Of a stretch of DNA of 64,000 nucleotides, positions 12,986 through 24,600 are shown in pieces. The stretch's first letter is position 1. Every line of letters begins with the position of its first letter. A program made the position numbers and the translations under genes. Source of the stretch: Utricularia gibba (Eukaryota > Streptophyta > Magnoliopsida > Lamiales > Lentibulariaceae); the NCBI GenBank assembly GCA_002189035.1, contig NEEC01000012.1, positions 372,001 to 436,000 of the forward strand, in the 5' to 3' direction. The notes beneath the pieces are model-generated. The model was not told where the DNA came from and did no database searches. It was given only the letters and a program-made list of their open reading frames with translations.

Positions 12986-13269
12986 CTGTTTACGCATAAT
13001 ACATCCCTTCAGCAAGTGTCCACGAGTTAATTTCAGGTCCCCCCCCCCCACCCCAAACAAAAAAAAACACCCTAAGAAACATTCATAATTCTATTCCTCG
13101 CTTCTGTATGCATACATCCAAGCTTCAGGCACTACCCTCCAATGCCGAAAACCCATACTTGAATTCGATTAGAAAACAAGTATATTGATTAAAATGACAA
13201 GACTGCGCATGGACTAGCTCGTAGAGAACGATAAAAAAGACGAACCGGAGGACAAGAACAAAAACTCAC
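12986..13269 (-). other. Intron in the TBP 5' untranslated region
   Basis: On the minus strand a strong donor CAG|gtgag (intron from 13269) and an acceptor taaacag|GTGCCTG (exon from 12985) bracket a 284-base intron ending seven bases before the TBP start codon. Such leader introns are common in plant housekeeping genes. This is inferred from splice signals only. Confidence 0.6.
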
Positions 13270-13436
13270 CTGAACACAAATCGAAGGCCGAATTTATCCG
13301 AATTTCACCCCGATCCAAAGCGTGACGGTTTCAATTGACAGAACTATGGTTAGGATGTCTTCAGATGCAGGGCGATCCCAGAAAACCAAGAACCATGAGA
13401 GAAAAAAAACGACGATTTCAATTATGCCGTAGAGAG

Positions 13437-13446
13437 ATATATATAG
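13437..13446 (-). promoter_or_regulatory. Probable TATA box of the TBP gene
   Basis: Minus-strand ctatatatatc lies about 165 bases upstream of the leader-intron donor, so transcription would start near 13405-13412. An alternating TA/CA tract at about 13459-13482 is a second AT-rich patch further upstream, less suitable in position. Confidence 0.5.
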
Positions 13447-13479
13447 GGATTGGGGTCGGGGTATATATATATATACACA

Positions 13480-14980
13480 CACGAGGAAATCTGATTGGGG
13501 AATTTCCATCTTACATATCTTACGCGCCCCTTTTTTTAACACCGACGACCAAGTAGTGTCGGCCCACGCTTCTAACTGCTCGCTGAGCCCAATAACCCAC
13601 CACAAAGTGGGCTTCTTCCTTATTCAGCCCAAACAAATAAATCACCTGAAAAAAATATACATTTAAAACTAAAGAGATATGGGAATTCTACACTTTGTAA
13701 AAATACGCGCATCCATCAAATCCTTGTTTTAATTAAAAAATAATATTAATATTTTAAATTAATTTTTCCTTGACATTGTATACCTTTACCTTTGTTGCAA
13801 GGTTTTCTAATTATTTATGTTTTTTAGAGAGCTAATTATAACATTAAATGTCGTGTTGATGATTTTTCAAAGCAATAAAAATATGACACAATGTTCATTC
13901 AGAAAAATAAGAAAAATTGAAAATGTTCACGTGCAAGTAGAATTTTCGAAAGAATTTTTTTTCTTTTTTGGATGCTGCATTTGCAAATATCACTATTGTT
14001 GACCATTTAAAAAATAACATACATCATATATTAAATATTATTTTTTTCATACTATGTATACTTATCATACTTTAAATTAACATCTTCAATATTTGTTGAA
14101 AGAATGTGATAATTTTCTATCTTTCATTAATGATTTAGTTACTACAACTAAAAGTATACCTAATACAATAGATTATTTTAAAAGAACATTAATAAATAAA
14201 TATTTTTAATCGTAAATTTAAAATTGATTACCAAATAAATGGAATTGTGATTCACTAGGAAAATATCTTTATTGAATTTTATTAATATTTTACATAATAT
14301 AATTTTTTAACTCATTTTGTTTTTTGAAAAATTAAAAAATCTAATGAATGTATTGGAAACGATTTGTTTTATACAAAGACTTTAAATTTTATTTATTATT
14401 ATATTTATCAACTCCTGATTTCTTGTACTTGTGAAATATTATTTATTTTTTATAATTATCTAAATGATAGTGAATTTTTAAAGATATAGTGCACAATATG
14501 AAAATGAAGTTTTTAAAATATTTTATGAAAAATGAAAATGAAGTTTTTGAAATTAAAGTTTATGTTATTTGGTAAATTTAAATTTTTAACTGATATTCCT
14601 CCACCTAAGTGAAGATTATTAATAAATAATAATTTATTTTTATAAATTAATGTAAAATATTTTTTTAATAGTTGTTCAAAAGGAAATCGTATAATTTGGT
14701 TTTGATTCCAGTTCAAATGTAAGCTTTACGATTCTAATTTTTAATTGAAAACAAAATTAAAAGTTAAATTGAACTATGGTTTATAAAACATCGATACTAT
14801 GAAATCAGCCCATTTTTTAAAAGTTCAAATAGATCCCATTTTTAAAGGTCATCATGTCACGACCTCCACCCTCATGTCATTAGTGAGAAATTAGAATACA
14901 CACTTGAAAATGAGAGATTTAATATTTCATAATACATCGATGTATTTAAAAAATATATATAATTTATAATAATTGCTCTT
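13480..14980. other. AT-rich intergenic DNA
   Basis: After the TBP promoter the sequence becomes extremely AT-rich, with no conserved ORF, no recognisable element ends and no RNA gene that I can see. The ORF at 14513-14716 (minus) is low-complexity. Confidence 0.5.
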
Positions 14981-14989
14981 TTTGTCAAT

Positions 14990-15660
14990 AATATGTTAAT
15001 ATTTGACACATGTTGAGTATCATCTAAGATACAAAAGATCTCTTATCCACAATATTTGACATGAAAGATTTGGGAGAAGGAAGAGTCATTTTTTTATGTA
15101 ATAATTCTTTGAAAGAGCAGTAACTTCATGTTGGTATAAAATAATTATGATTCAAAAGTACTCAAAAAATTTTGGTGCTTTTATCTTAAACCACTTTTAA
15201 CCCCTTTTGATTCAAGCATGCATCTTTGACAAAAATCAAGAGGCACCATAGACAACATATGCTCAAATAATGGGAAGTTTGTTACACTTGGCCACCTTTA
15301 CTAAGCTGGACATAACTATGTTGTATGAAGACTTGGGAAATACACTAAAAAATCCAAGTGCATTGCACTGGCAAGTAGTGAGTTTATTGAACTACATTAA
15401 AAGTACTATAAACTATGGGATATTTTATAGTAAATTTCCTAAAATATTAGAAGCATTCAATGATGCTAATTGAATCTCACATTCTAGTGACATCAAGTCA
15501 ATAAGTAGCTGAGTGTATACACTAGATGGGGGAGGAGTGGCATGAAGATCTATCTAATTAACGTTATCATTTACTGGAGACAAATCACCTTTGGATATTC
15601 CTAATCTTATATAAGATTTTTTTACTCTAAAGATAAAACAGTAAAATTATGAGTATTAAG
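14990..15660 (+). pseudogene. Ty1/copia reverse transcriptase-RNase H fragment
   Basis: Plus-strand remnant of a copia polyprotein: about 15055 has FDMKDLGEGRVIFL (the family's F-x-MKDLG motif), 15270-15473 has GSLLHLATFTKLDI and ALHWQVVSLLNYIKSTINYG, then YTLDGGGVA near 15510. These match, in order, the end of the reverse transcriptase and the start of RNase H. Stops and frame shifts separate the pieces. No LTRs seen nearby. Confidence 0.7.
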
Positions 15661-15696
15661 TATTCAAAATAAGAATATCTGAATAAGTACCCATAT

Positions 15697-16077
15697 ATGC
15701 GAAAAGATCATCATTCCATACTCCATGACTTGTCTCAATCTAGTAGGTCATCCATCTCTTTACATAACAGTATCCATAGCTGTAACGATGAGCATCAGTT
15801 TTCCAACAAAAAAAGCCATATTTACCATAGCAGGTCGTCCAGCTCCTTACAGTTCTTGTCTGAATCTAGTATCTACACAAACTCAACAAAATCACCCAAT
15901 AAACACCCTGCATTCGAAGATTTAAGGAGAAAAAAAGAAGAGGCACTTGCATTGAAATCCCACAAGAATTTGCAAATTATGAAGAAAAGCATGATCATAA
16001 TCATAACTACTATTTCGAAAGCTGTTATCACTCAAATGAAACCATCCCTAACAAAAAAACAAAAAGCCCCAGATTAA
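15697..16077 (+). other. Unrecognised 126-codon ORF
   Basis: An open frame encoding a Ser/His-rich N-terminal half (HSRSSSSLQFLSESS) and a Lys-rich C-terminal half (FEDLRRKKEEALALKSHKN). I know no family for it, there is no clear splice or promoter context, and it follows directly after a copia remnant. It could be chance, a repeat-encoded fragment or one exon of an unrecognised gene. Confidence 0.25.
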
Positions 16078-16211
16078 TTATTGATACCAAATGCTAAATC
16101 TTGCCCATAAAGAATCTCCGTACACTAAACAATTGCCCCCACGGACAACGCAGAGACCCGAGAGCCAGATAGATAAAAGGTAGCAAGGTGGGTCTTGATA
16201 TGCATTCAGAA

Positions 16212-16340
16212 GATACCGGAACCGGAGGTAGATGCCGATGGAGGAAAAAGGGATGGTGGTGCGGTAAAACTGTGTGATACCGGAACCGGAGGTAGATGCC
16301 GGTGGAGGAAAAAAGGGGTTGGTGCGGTTAAATTAAACTG
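16212..16340. repeat. Tandem duplication, 64-bp unit, two copies
   Basis: Copy 1 starts at 16212 and copy 2 at 16276. Both begin gataccggaaccggaggta and continue gatgccgrtggaggaaaaa, with later bases slightly diverged (ggtgcggtaaa versus ggtgcggttaaa). GC-rich against an AT-rich background, about 0.8 kb upstream of the sucrose transporter. Confidence 0.85.
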
Positions 16341-17127
16341 TTTGATGGTGAAAACGGGGTTAATATTGTAATTATAATCTGTATTGTATAATAAATATTT
16401 ATATGTATCGAGCAGCCAATGAATTGATGAAATGAAAAACGGCTGCTGGTGTGGCGGTTGTCGGCGGGCGCCATTTCCTCTGGAAAAGACGGAAGCATGT
16501 TTGGTGCTTGTTGCTGTTTCGGACCAAACGTTTCACTAGCACTGGCGAAGCACACTCTACAGTACACGGTTCAGAGAACAAATATTGTAATTTTTCACGT
16601 TGGTAAGAATTCGCAACTCGAATTGCAGGCATCGTGGAGTCCTCTCTAGAGAAGAGAATGAAAGGGGCATATCCCGGTATCAAGGTCATGGAATGGGCGC
16701 CACCGGCTTTCGCGGCTCACTCCATGGAACTTATGATTGCTGCACCGGGAAACAAACAAAACGAAAAGAATTAGGCACGCCGGATATTAACCAACTTGCG
16801 GCGACTGTTCAACTGCATTAAACAAATAGTGTGTTATCTTCACTTCTTGAAATATCTCTCTCTGGGTTTGGTGCTCCAATCATTCAGATTTCAGGGTTCC
16901 AGCCCCATGTCGGCCCTTGCAAGGCTGTGGCGATAAATTGCACACCTTGCCCTTTGTTGTCGCCTTCGTTTCTCGGAGACCCATTTTGCAAGCGACACAA
17001 GATATTTGCAAAATCTTGCCGAGAACTCGTTGGCGGCTGTGTTTCAGTCTAGTGTTGCCTGAGGATCGGAAACCCATCTGGGTTTGATTTCGTTTTGGAC
17101 AGTAGATAGCGTGTGATCCATTTGCAG
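16341..17127 (+). promoter_or_regulatory. Promoter and leader region of the sucrose transporter gene
   Basis: Moderately GC-rich DNA immediately upstream of the SUT4-type start codon. ORFs here (for example 16449-16649 and 16831-17052) have no recognisable content. I cannot place a TATA box or transcription start. Confidence 0.3.
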
Positions 17128-19393
17128 ATGCCGATTCCGGTTTCGACGAGCCATAACCGTCAGCCGGAAACCCATCAGCGGCAGTTACTACCTGTATCGT
17201 CGCGGGTGCCGAGGACCAAATTGCGTACCCTCCTACGCGTTTCGTCGGTTGCTGCCGGCATCCAATTTGGGTGGGCGCTGCAGCAATCGTTGTTGACTCC
17301 TTATGTACAGGAATTGGGTATTCCTCACGCGTGGGCGAGTTTCATCTGGCTCTGCGGCCCCATCTCTGGGCTTCTTGTTCAACCCCTGGTGGGCCATTTC
17401 AGCGATCGTAGCTCCAGCCGCTTCGGTCGGCGCCGTCCCTTTATTCTTGCCGGAGCAATATCGATCATCGTCGCCGTTCTGATTGTCGGAAACTCGGCAG
17501 ATATCGGCTGGGTTTTGGGTGATCGCGGAGGGAAAAGAACGCGTGCGGTTGTCGTGTATGTCTTCGGATTCTGGATTCTTGATGTTGCCAACAATATGAC
17601 TCAGGGTCCATGCCGAGCCTTCATTGCTGATCTCACTGGTAATTTCAGTCCTCATCGACAACTTCAGGCTATTCATTTGCTTCATACATTTGACTGCCTG
17701 TTGCATTTCATACATTGTTGCACTGAGCGCTTCGGTGTAGAGTTTTAATCAAATAACCCAAAAAAAGACAGGAAAAACGAAAGATTCAGCCTCCAACCAG
17801 AGCCAAAAACTTGTTCTATGATTCGTATTATAATCGATGCCCATTTGTGGAGGCGAATGTGAGTTTTTCACTGGAGAATCGAAGCCTTTTGCAGTTAATG
17901 ACTTTTGTTTTTATAACCTCGTTGAATAAAGCTTGAATCTCTCTTTTATCATTTGATAAGTAGAGGATTGTTGTCGGAGAAATCCATTTGGAAAAACTTC
18001 AGACTGTGAGACTAGCTTTTCATTTTTTGAAACAATCTTTTGATATTTCTCAACTTTCAAATTCTTGTAGAAAAGGATCCAAGAAGAAATCGGGTGGGAA
18101 ATGCATACTTCTCACTTTTTATGGCTATTGGAAATGTACTTGGTTTTGCCACTGGATCATACAGTGGATGGTACAAAGTATTCCCCTTCACACTCACAGG
18201 GTCCTGCACCATCAACTGCGCTAATCTGAAGGCAGCATTCTTAATCGACATCATCGTTGTTGTCATTTGTACAGCTGCAAGCCTTTCAGCAACAAAGGAA
18301 AAGCCTTTAACTCCTGCTCATAGCAATAATTCTGATGGAGGTGTGGCCGGAGACTCCTCTGAGCGTGAAGCTTTTTTCTGGGAAATATTTGGAACTTTCA
18401 GATTTCTTCCAACTTCTGTTTGGATAGTCTTGCTCGTCACAGCCTTGACATGGATCGGCTGGTTCCCATTTACTCTTTTCGATACGGATTGGATGGGCCG
18501 TGAGATATACGGTGGTGAGCCAAACGATGGGAAGAACTACAGCACTGGAGTTAGAATGGGTTCATTCGGTCTGATGCTGAATTCAATTGTTCTTGGGATT
18601 ACATCAGTGTTTATGGAGAAGCTCTGCCAGATATCTGGTTCAGGTTTTGCATGGGGTATTTCAAACATTCTCATGACTCTATGCTTTGGTGCAATGGTTG
18701 CTATTACATACCTGAAGAACAGTATAGATGGTGCTGAGCAGCTTCCTTCTACTGGTATTGTGGTCGCTGCATTGGTTGTCTTTTCGGTTCTTGGTATTCC
18801 ACTAGCTGTACGTTCCCGGATCCTTTCTCCCTCAAGCTGCCATCTTCACCTCTGTAGTGTTGTGACTAGTGCTAAAATTCCCACACTGTGATATGCTTCT
18901 CTGTTCCCTGGTTGTGATTACAGTTCTTTCCGTTTACCTTTGATCATGTGTCAATTCTGCAGGTAACATACAGTGTGCCCTATGCTTTGGTAGCTACACG
19001 CATTGAAGCGCTAGGCTTGGGCCAAGGTAGGTTGAGCATGTTTCAGCCTTCCCCTTTTTTTTCTCTCAACAGGTGCTGAGGAAACTACGTCCATTGTTGC
19101 AGGGCTGTCCATGGGAGTTCTGAATCTGGCCATTGTGATTCCTCAGGTAACTCAGCGTCCTTGAAGCCACTGTAATTTCCCCATGGCCATGAGTGTTGCT
19201 GATGCTGCTGCAAATGTGGGTAAAACAGGTGGTTGTTTCAGTGGGATCCGGCCCATGGGACCAGCTCTTTGGCGGAGGAAACTCCCCGGCGTTCATCGTG
19301 GGTGGGCTGACGGCGTTCATCGGTGGGATCATCGCCATCCTGGCCATTCCCAGACGAAGAATGGAGAAGCCCAGCATCCTCCTCCACAACTGA
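17128..19393 (+). CDS. SUT4: SUT4/SUC4-type sucrose-proton symporter
   Basis: Twelve-helix major-facilitator sucrose/H+ symporter; type III (SUT4) carriers generally sit in the tonoplast and release sucrose from the vacuole. Five exons, GT-AG, phases consistent: 17128-17638, 18071-18807, 18963-19026, 19103-19146 and 19229-19393, giving 506 residues, normal for the family. Visible hallmarks: [37 protein letters not shown], the loop motif [71 protein letters not shown], and [12 protein letters not shown] near the C terminus. The long central loop after the sixth helix is short, as in SUT4 rather than SUT2. The start was taken at the ATG at 17128, followed by MPIPVSTSH; an upstream in-frame GTG is not credible. 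No frame breaks. Confidence 0.93.
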
Positions 19394-20197
19394 TTTTTTG
19401 CTTGCCCCCAAGCACCAAACACCAAGCACCTTCTTCTTTTTCTCAAGCCCACAAGAACGTTTTAGTCTGGTTGGTTTCTGTGTATACCTTCCTTCTCTAC
19501 GGCAGTCTGCGTGGTCCGGTGTTGTACCACCCACATTTCATTTTTGTGTGTCATCCAATAATCATCATCATCATCCTTCCCCTTTCTTTTTTTGCCAGCC
19601 ACAGCTGGAGAATGGTTATAATAAACCGGTCCTGTCCGGTCTGGTCTGGTCTGGTCTGGTCTCTGTTGTGGTCAAAGGGGCGGCCCCAGAGGGCGCCTCT
19701 CCCGATGGCTATTTTTGCAACCCATCCTATTACATGAAGAATGTAATGGAATAGTAAACCTGCACATAAAACAGTTATGTGAGTGGTGACTGGAGAGCAT
19801 GTGGGAGCGCGCCCACGAGAAGCGCCAACTGGCGTGGCGTGTCTGCGTCTGCGGAGCATCATGTGCCCATAAATAATATAATAACAATAATTATAATAAT
19901 AAAATACTAATAATCCACTCTGTCTCTCGTGTCGACACAATAAATAATAATGATAATTTATTAGCTGGATGGAATTACAGTTATTATCAGCGCATGATTC
20001 GAAATCCAACTCAATTTGATTTGGTGAAGGCTATTCTCCACGCCTTTTTCCCTTTGTCTTCCTCTTCCCTCCAATCAATCACTCTCCATTTCCTCTGTCG
20101 CGCAGATCCATTTATTCGAGGTTAGTTTTCTGGATTCCGATGCGGCGGCGGTGGTTTCAGATCCGTTGAAAAAGTATCTGTATGTTGTGCAGAAGTT
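19394..20197. other. Intergenic: 3' UTR of SUT4-type gene and leader of RRM gene
   Basis: Holds a pentanucleotide run (tggtc units, about 19640-19662) and AT-rich filler at about 19870-19980. The leader of the next gene probably begins near 20040-20100. No other gene recognised; ORFs on both strands are shadows. Confidence 0.4.
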
Positions 20198-22063
20198 ATG
20201 GAGAAGACAACGGCGGGGCAGTTCAGCGATACTACCCACACCAAAGTGTTTGTTGGTGGATTGGCTTGGGAAACGCAAAAGGATGCCGTCAAGAAGCACT
20301 TCGAGCAGTTCGGCGAAATATTGGAAGCCGTCGTCATCACCGATAAATCCACCGGGAGATCCAAAGGATACGGATTCGTGAGTTTCCAATCCAGTTCTAT
20401 CCAATGAAAAGAAATCGATTTCACGAAATCGCTCTCCAGGTGACGTTCCGTGAGGCGGAGGCGGCGACAAAAGCTTGCGTTGAGGCTACGCCGGTGATCG
20501 ACGGTAGACGGGCGAATTGCAATCTCGCTGCATCTGGCGTCCAGAGATCTAAGCCCTCGCCCCTGAAGACTACTACCGGTATTCACTTTTCAGTCTTCTG
20601 CACAGCTGTAAATCAGACTCAAATTGCCGATTATTTAAATACCATAAATATCTGTAACCACGAGGTTGGCACCTCTGTACGGCTCTACCAAGAAAAGTAG
20701 CGCTGCCCCATGCATGACAGCTAGTCCATCCCTTCCTTTCTTTTGCTATGTGGAGTCCGTTATTTCCCTTCTCTCCTCCCTCACAAATTGACATGATGAG
20801 CAGGAGGAAGAAATGGAAAGGTAGTTACGGGGGGAGGACAAGGTATTCAAGGAGCGGTTCAGGCTCCGGCTGCTGCTTTCCCTTCAGTCGCGGCCTTCCC
20901 AAATTACGCCATTCCACAGGGAATCGGTATTCCATACAGCCAGATTTACAGGTTAATCAATCATCAGTTTGTCTTTACTTCAGCTTCTTCCTGCATGTCC
21001 ATCTGAAACACACAAAATTCTGCAGGTACCCTCCATACTCACCGCAGCCCCCCACGGTGAGTAGAGTTTTCCATTAAGAAATACACACTAGGCGAATAAC
21101 ACTGCGTTTCTCTGTTAGGCTGCTCAGTATCCGTATGCATGTATGTGTAAAGCTTAGGTAAAGAGGCATCTCGAGAGAGTGACTGTCGTGTGTATGCATT
21201 CAAAACGCGGTCGTGGGGTGATAGATTCCATAACAGTCACCGACCTTTTTTTTTCCAACTCGATATTTACTATTCTGGGGCGGGGGTGGGGCCCCCTTCT
21301 TGTCAGTGAAGTTATCTTTAATGTGCCGCTTCCTTCTTTATTTATTACATTTCACTTCAATAATAGCTACGTTGACATTTCCGGGCCCACGCTATTTGGA
21401 ACGACCTGTCTATTTTTGGTGATTTTTGGGGAAGATTCTTGATTTTGGACAAGACAGAATATTTTTTTAAAAATAGTAGTGATTGTTTGTAAATTACAAT
21501 GTTCAACACGCATTACACTTTTTGTTGATTTTTTTAGGGCTACTATGGGGTGTATGGAGCAGCGGCATCGCGGTATCCATTGTACGGGACTGGGAGTGGG
21601 CTTCTACCTGGTGCGGTTTACTACTCTTACATGAACATGAGTAATAGAGCTCCGCCTCCGCCGGCAGCCGCCGCGGGGGTTACTACGCCGCCGGCTGTGG
21701 TTACCGTGTCCCGTATCATCATCCCACCATGTGATCCAGTATCCAGCTACACCTGATGCTCCGGTTTACCCTCCACACTATGGAACTCATGTGTCTAGGC
21801 CGCCAGTTACCAATTCCCTTCAATCGGGTACGTCTTTAGATGAATCCTTTTCTTGATTCTCTTCTTTTTTACCTCTAAACTCTGATAAGTAAAAGGAAGT
21901 TTTTATGATTCTCTCATTGTGTTGGATCATGCTTCTTTATCTAAAATTTTGAAGTATGAATCGGTGAAAGGTTCCTGACATGTTGTTATACAGTTTGCTA
22001 CGCTTTGCCGCAGGGATGATGACGGGTCTCCACATCCATGCACCGCCAATACCTCATCCTTGA
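20198..22063 (+). CDS. Single-RRM RNA-binding protein, ARP1/RBM24-like (frameshifted in this sequence)
   Basis: Cytoplasmic or nuclear RNA-binding protein with one N-terminal RRM and a Pro/Tyr/Gly-rich tail, like Arabidopsis ARP1. Exons: 20198-20377, 20440-20578, 20804-20951, 21026-21056, 21538-21827 and 22014-22063. RNP2 is KVFVGGLAW (residues about 16-24). RNP1 is split by intron 1 (KGYGF|VTF). [11 protein letters not shown] follows. The tail has [30 protein letters not shown] and YPPYSPQPP. In exon 5 the frame breaks at about 21700-21720: the upstream frame stops at 21755-21757, while another frame continues [20 protein letters not shown] through the donor into the last exon ([15 protein letters not shown], stop). 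Exon 5 is 290 bases where 289 would keep phase, so one extra base, probably in the ccc at 21710-21712, explains it. Without it the protein would be about 278 residues. Confidence 0.85.
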
Positions 22064-23122
22064 GTCGAGCACATCTTTGCTTCATCTCACAATGGGTACC
22101 CTTCTCTCTATTTCTCTCTCTCTCTCTCTCTCTCACGGTGTTTTGGAAATGGGCATCACTCCTCAAAGTTGGCCATTATTCTTTTCTCTCGCTCGTCTGA
22201 AAGGGAATGTCCTAAACCCATTACTGCACAGAAAGGACATTCTCTGCTCATTTGAGCTCTTGCTGTTCGAGGATTTTAAGAACTCGGACTTGTTAAGGTA
22301 GCGCCATTGTGTGTCGGAAAACAATCACTCCAGCCAAACTCATGGATATTTCAGTCATGAGGGAAAACTGCTTCTCTTTCAGTGCATGGGGTGGTTTACC
22401 TTCACTTCACATGCTGAATAATCCATCCTTCTTTCTTCTTCACTCCTCCGGTAAACCATGGCTAGATAGTAGACTCCAGCACCAAGTTCCATTCCGACTA
22501 CTATGTTGAAACCGGCATCTCACTGTATGTTTTTAATGCCGGTCCGACCGGCCGGCCATTCAATTTTTACTTTTAATAGGGTATTTATTAAACTTGTGTT
22601 TTACTGCAAAGGCTTTAGCCCTCATTGGCTGCCCCCATTATTAATTCTCAATAGCGATATCAGGACGCTGACATGTGCTCATCTAATGCTGATTGAGGAT
22701 GATTTTATGGTTTTATTTTAATGATCAATTAAAACCATTTTACTTTATATTTATATTACGGTTCACAAAAATAATCGCAACGGGGTGGGGGACACAACAC
22801 AGTCCCCTGCCCCCTGGTTTTGAGTTGTAATTAGCTTAAGGCTCCACGAAACTGATGATGGCGGAGCGTATAAATTAAAACAAGAGCATTGGATACTTTA
22901 CCTTTACAGAGAAGAGAGATGGATATATGAGTAAGTATTCGCAGCCTGCTCCCTCCATTGTCGGCGAGCTGGTGGTCATATTTCTGGTAGACATTTTCAC
23001 GCAACCAGCCCCATGACATGTGGATACTGCCATTCAAGGGCATGGAACACCAAATGGATTTGCATCCCTCCAAGTTTGAAAAGGATGTTGAGACAAGAGA
23101 GACAGAGAGACAGAGAGAGGCG
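22064..23122. other. 3' flanks of the RRM and phytolongin genes
   Basis: Convergent 3' ends. Contains a (TC)n microsatellite at about 22107-22135. The minus-strand phytolongin 3' UTR probably occupies about 22850-23122. No further gene recognised. Confidence 0.4.
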
Positions 23123-23866
23123 TCACGGGATGCACGGCGCACCGCGGCAGATCCGAAGCCAGACGATGAGGAGAGCGAGCCCAAGCGCCGCTTCGATGGC
23201 GAGAACAACTCCAACGAGGCGACACCATCGCGATCGGAAACTCGTAGATTCGCGACTTTTTGGAACGAAACCGCTCTCAATTTCAAAAGCATCCCTTCCT
23301 GATTTCACTTCCACCACTTGTTCTTCTTCTTCCTCTGATGATCGACTACTCGAGCATGCCTCCTGCTCGATCACCAGAGAATGGTAATCGCCTCCTCCTC
23401 TCTTCTCCTGTTTTCTGGAAAACCCCAGCAATGGAGCTTCCATCGAGATACCTCCATCAAATTCGCGGTTTCCGAGATACGACGGCAGAGAATTGACTTT
23501 CTCCAGCACCGCGCCAGATCCAGGAGCGATCGGATGAATCCGTTGTTGTTGCAGGGAGAGCGATCTGAGAACCGGAGTCGTTCTTCTGAAATCATCTCTG
23601 AATCGGTGAAGGAATTTCAAAATTGCCGCGGACTCGACGATACCGTCTCCCGCAATCGCCAAGTAAACATGACCGTCGTCGAACAGGAACCCTACGGTCG
23701 TCTTCCCCGCCGTGTGTAAGTACCACCGGTGACGAGATGGCGCCATTTTCAAGCAGACAGACGCCAATCTCTCCGTTTCCAGGTCGCCGTCGCTGTAAAT
23801 GTGCAGAGCTTTTCCATCTCTCGTGACACTGTAGTAAGATATGCTTGTCTCCGCAGGCGGCACCAT
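23123..23866 (-). CDS. Phytolongin (longin domain plus membrane anchor)
   Basis: Plant-specific longin protein of the secretory pathway. Phytolongins keep the R-SNARE longin domain and C-terminal anchor but replace the SNARE motif with a Phyl region; they localise to ER, Golgi, post-Golgi or plasma membrane. A single 247-codon exon, as usual for the family. Residues about 8-110 form the longin fold: ISYYSVTRDGKALHIYSDGD, LETERLASVCLKMAPSRHRW, TVGFLFDDGHVYLAI. A linker rich in Ser and Glu (SSSRSSEEEEEQ) follows. The last 35 residues carry one hydrophobic segment (LVGVVLAIEAALGLALLIVW) with a short Cys-containing tail. No SNARE heptads are evident. It could be Phyl1- or Phyl2-type; I cannot tell which. 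Confidence 0.8.
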   Translation of the reverse strand: MVPPAETSISYYSVTRDGKALHIYSDGDLETERLASVCLKMAPSRHRWYLHTAGKTTVGFLFDDGHVYLAIAGDGIVESAAILKFLHRFRDDFRRTTPVLRSLSLQQQRIHPIAPGSGAVLEKVNSLPSYLGNREFDGGISMEAPLLGFSRKQEKRGGGDYHSLVIEQEACSSSRSSEEEEEQVVEVKSGRDAFEIESGFVPKSRESTSFRSRWCRLVGVVLAIEAALGLALLIVWLRICRGAPCIP

Positions 23867-24600
23867 GGAGATCTCCTAGGCATCGGCCGCCGTCGACAGC
23901 TTCCGGAATGAGGTGAACCGATAGAAGGCAGAGAATGGGGGGGATAAAATGAAGGAAGCGGGCCTAGAGATATGATTGTTTTTTGTGCTTGGCCGACTTC
24001 GCTTGAAGCTGCCGACAAATTGTCGATTTCATGAAGAAAAACACATCATATGATGGACACGATTTATTGCCGCAACTGCACTCCCGGGTTAACACTTGCC
24101 AAATGCGTCAAGCAATAAAATCGAAATAAACATGTAAACCGAGACTTTCTTCTTTTTACCCCGTTTTGAATAGGAGAAATATTAGGGACGCATGTTCAAA
24201 TGTGGGTGGTGCAGGGGAGGAGGATATGCAGCAGGTGCAGCAAATGGAATGTGGGGACGATGTGCCGCTAACCGGGTGCGGGGGGGTGTTTATTGTGAGG
24301 GGGATGATTTGATGTTGAAAGCTTCCATCAGCCTTTTAAGTATTGGATTTGCCTACTCCATGTCTCGTTCTTCTCAGGCGACCAAACGGACAACGTGCCT
24401 GAAAACTAAGCAACCATGTGCTTGTCGGCTCATTTCATCCTAAACCTCCCGTCTTTACAGCCCGGGTTGACCCGATCCTAAAGCAGGCGCAAATGATCCA
24501 AACCACATTAATGGTTTCCACTCTATACAACTTTGTTGAAACGCGAAGCTTGATTCGCCAATGTGGTTCAGTAGAAAAGAATTACCGGCAGTCAGTTTGG
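23867..24600. other. Intergenic between two minus-strand genes
   Basis: Promoter of the phytolongin gene and 3' flank of the GDPD4-like gene. A G-rich patch occurs at 24205-24305. ORFs on the plus strand here show no conserved content. Confidence 0.35.

Noticed and set aside
19183-19754. Long ORFs overlapping the end of the sucrose transporter gene in other frames
   Set aside because: Shadows of the GC-rich coding exon plus 3' UTR; no conserved content.
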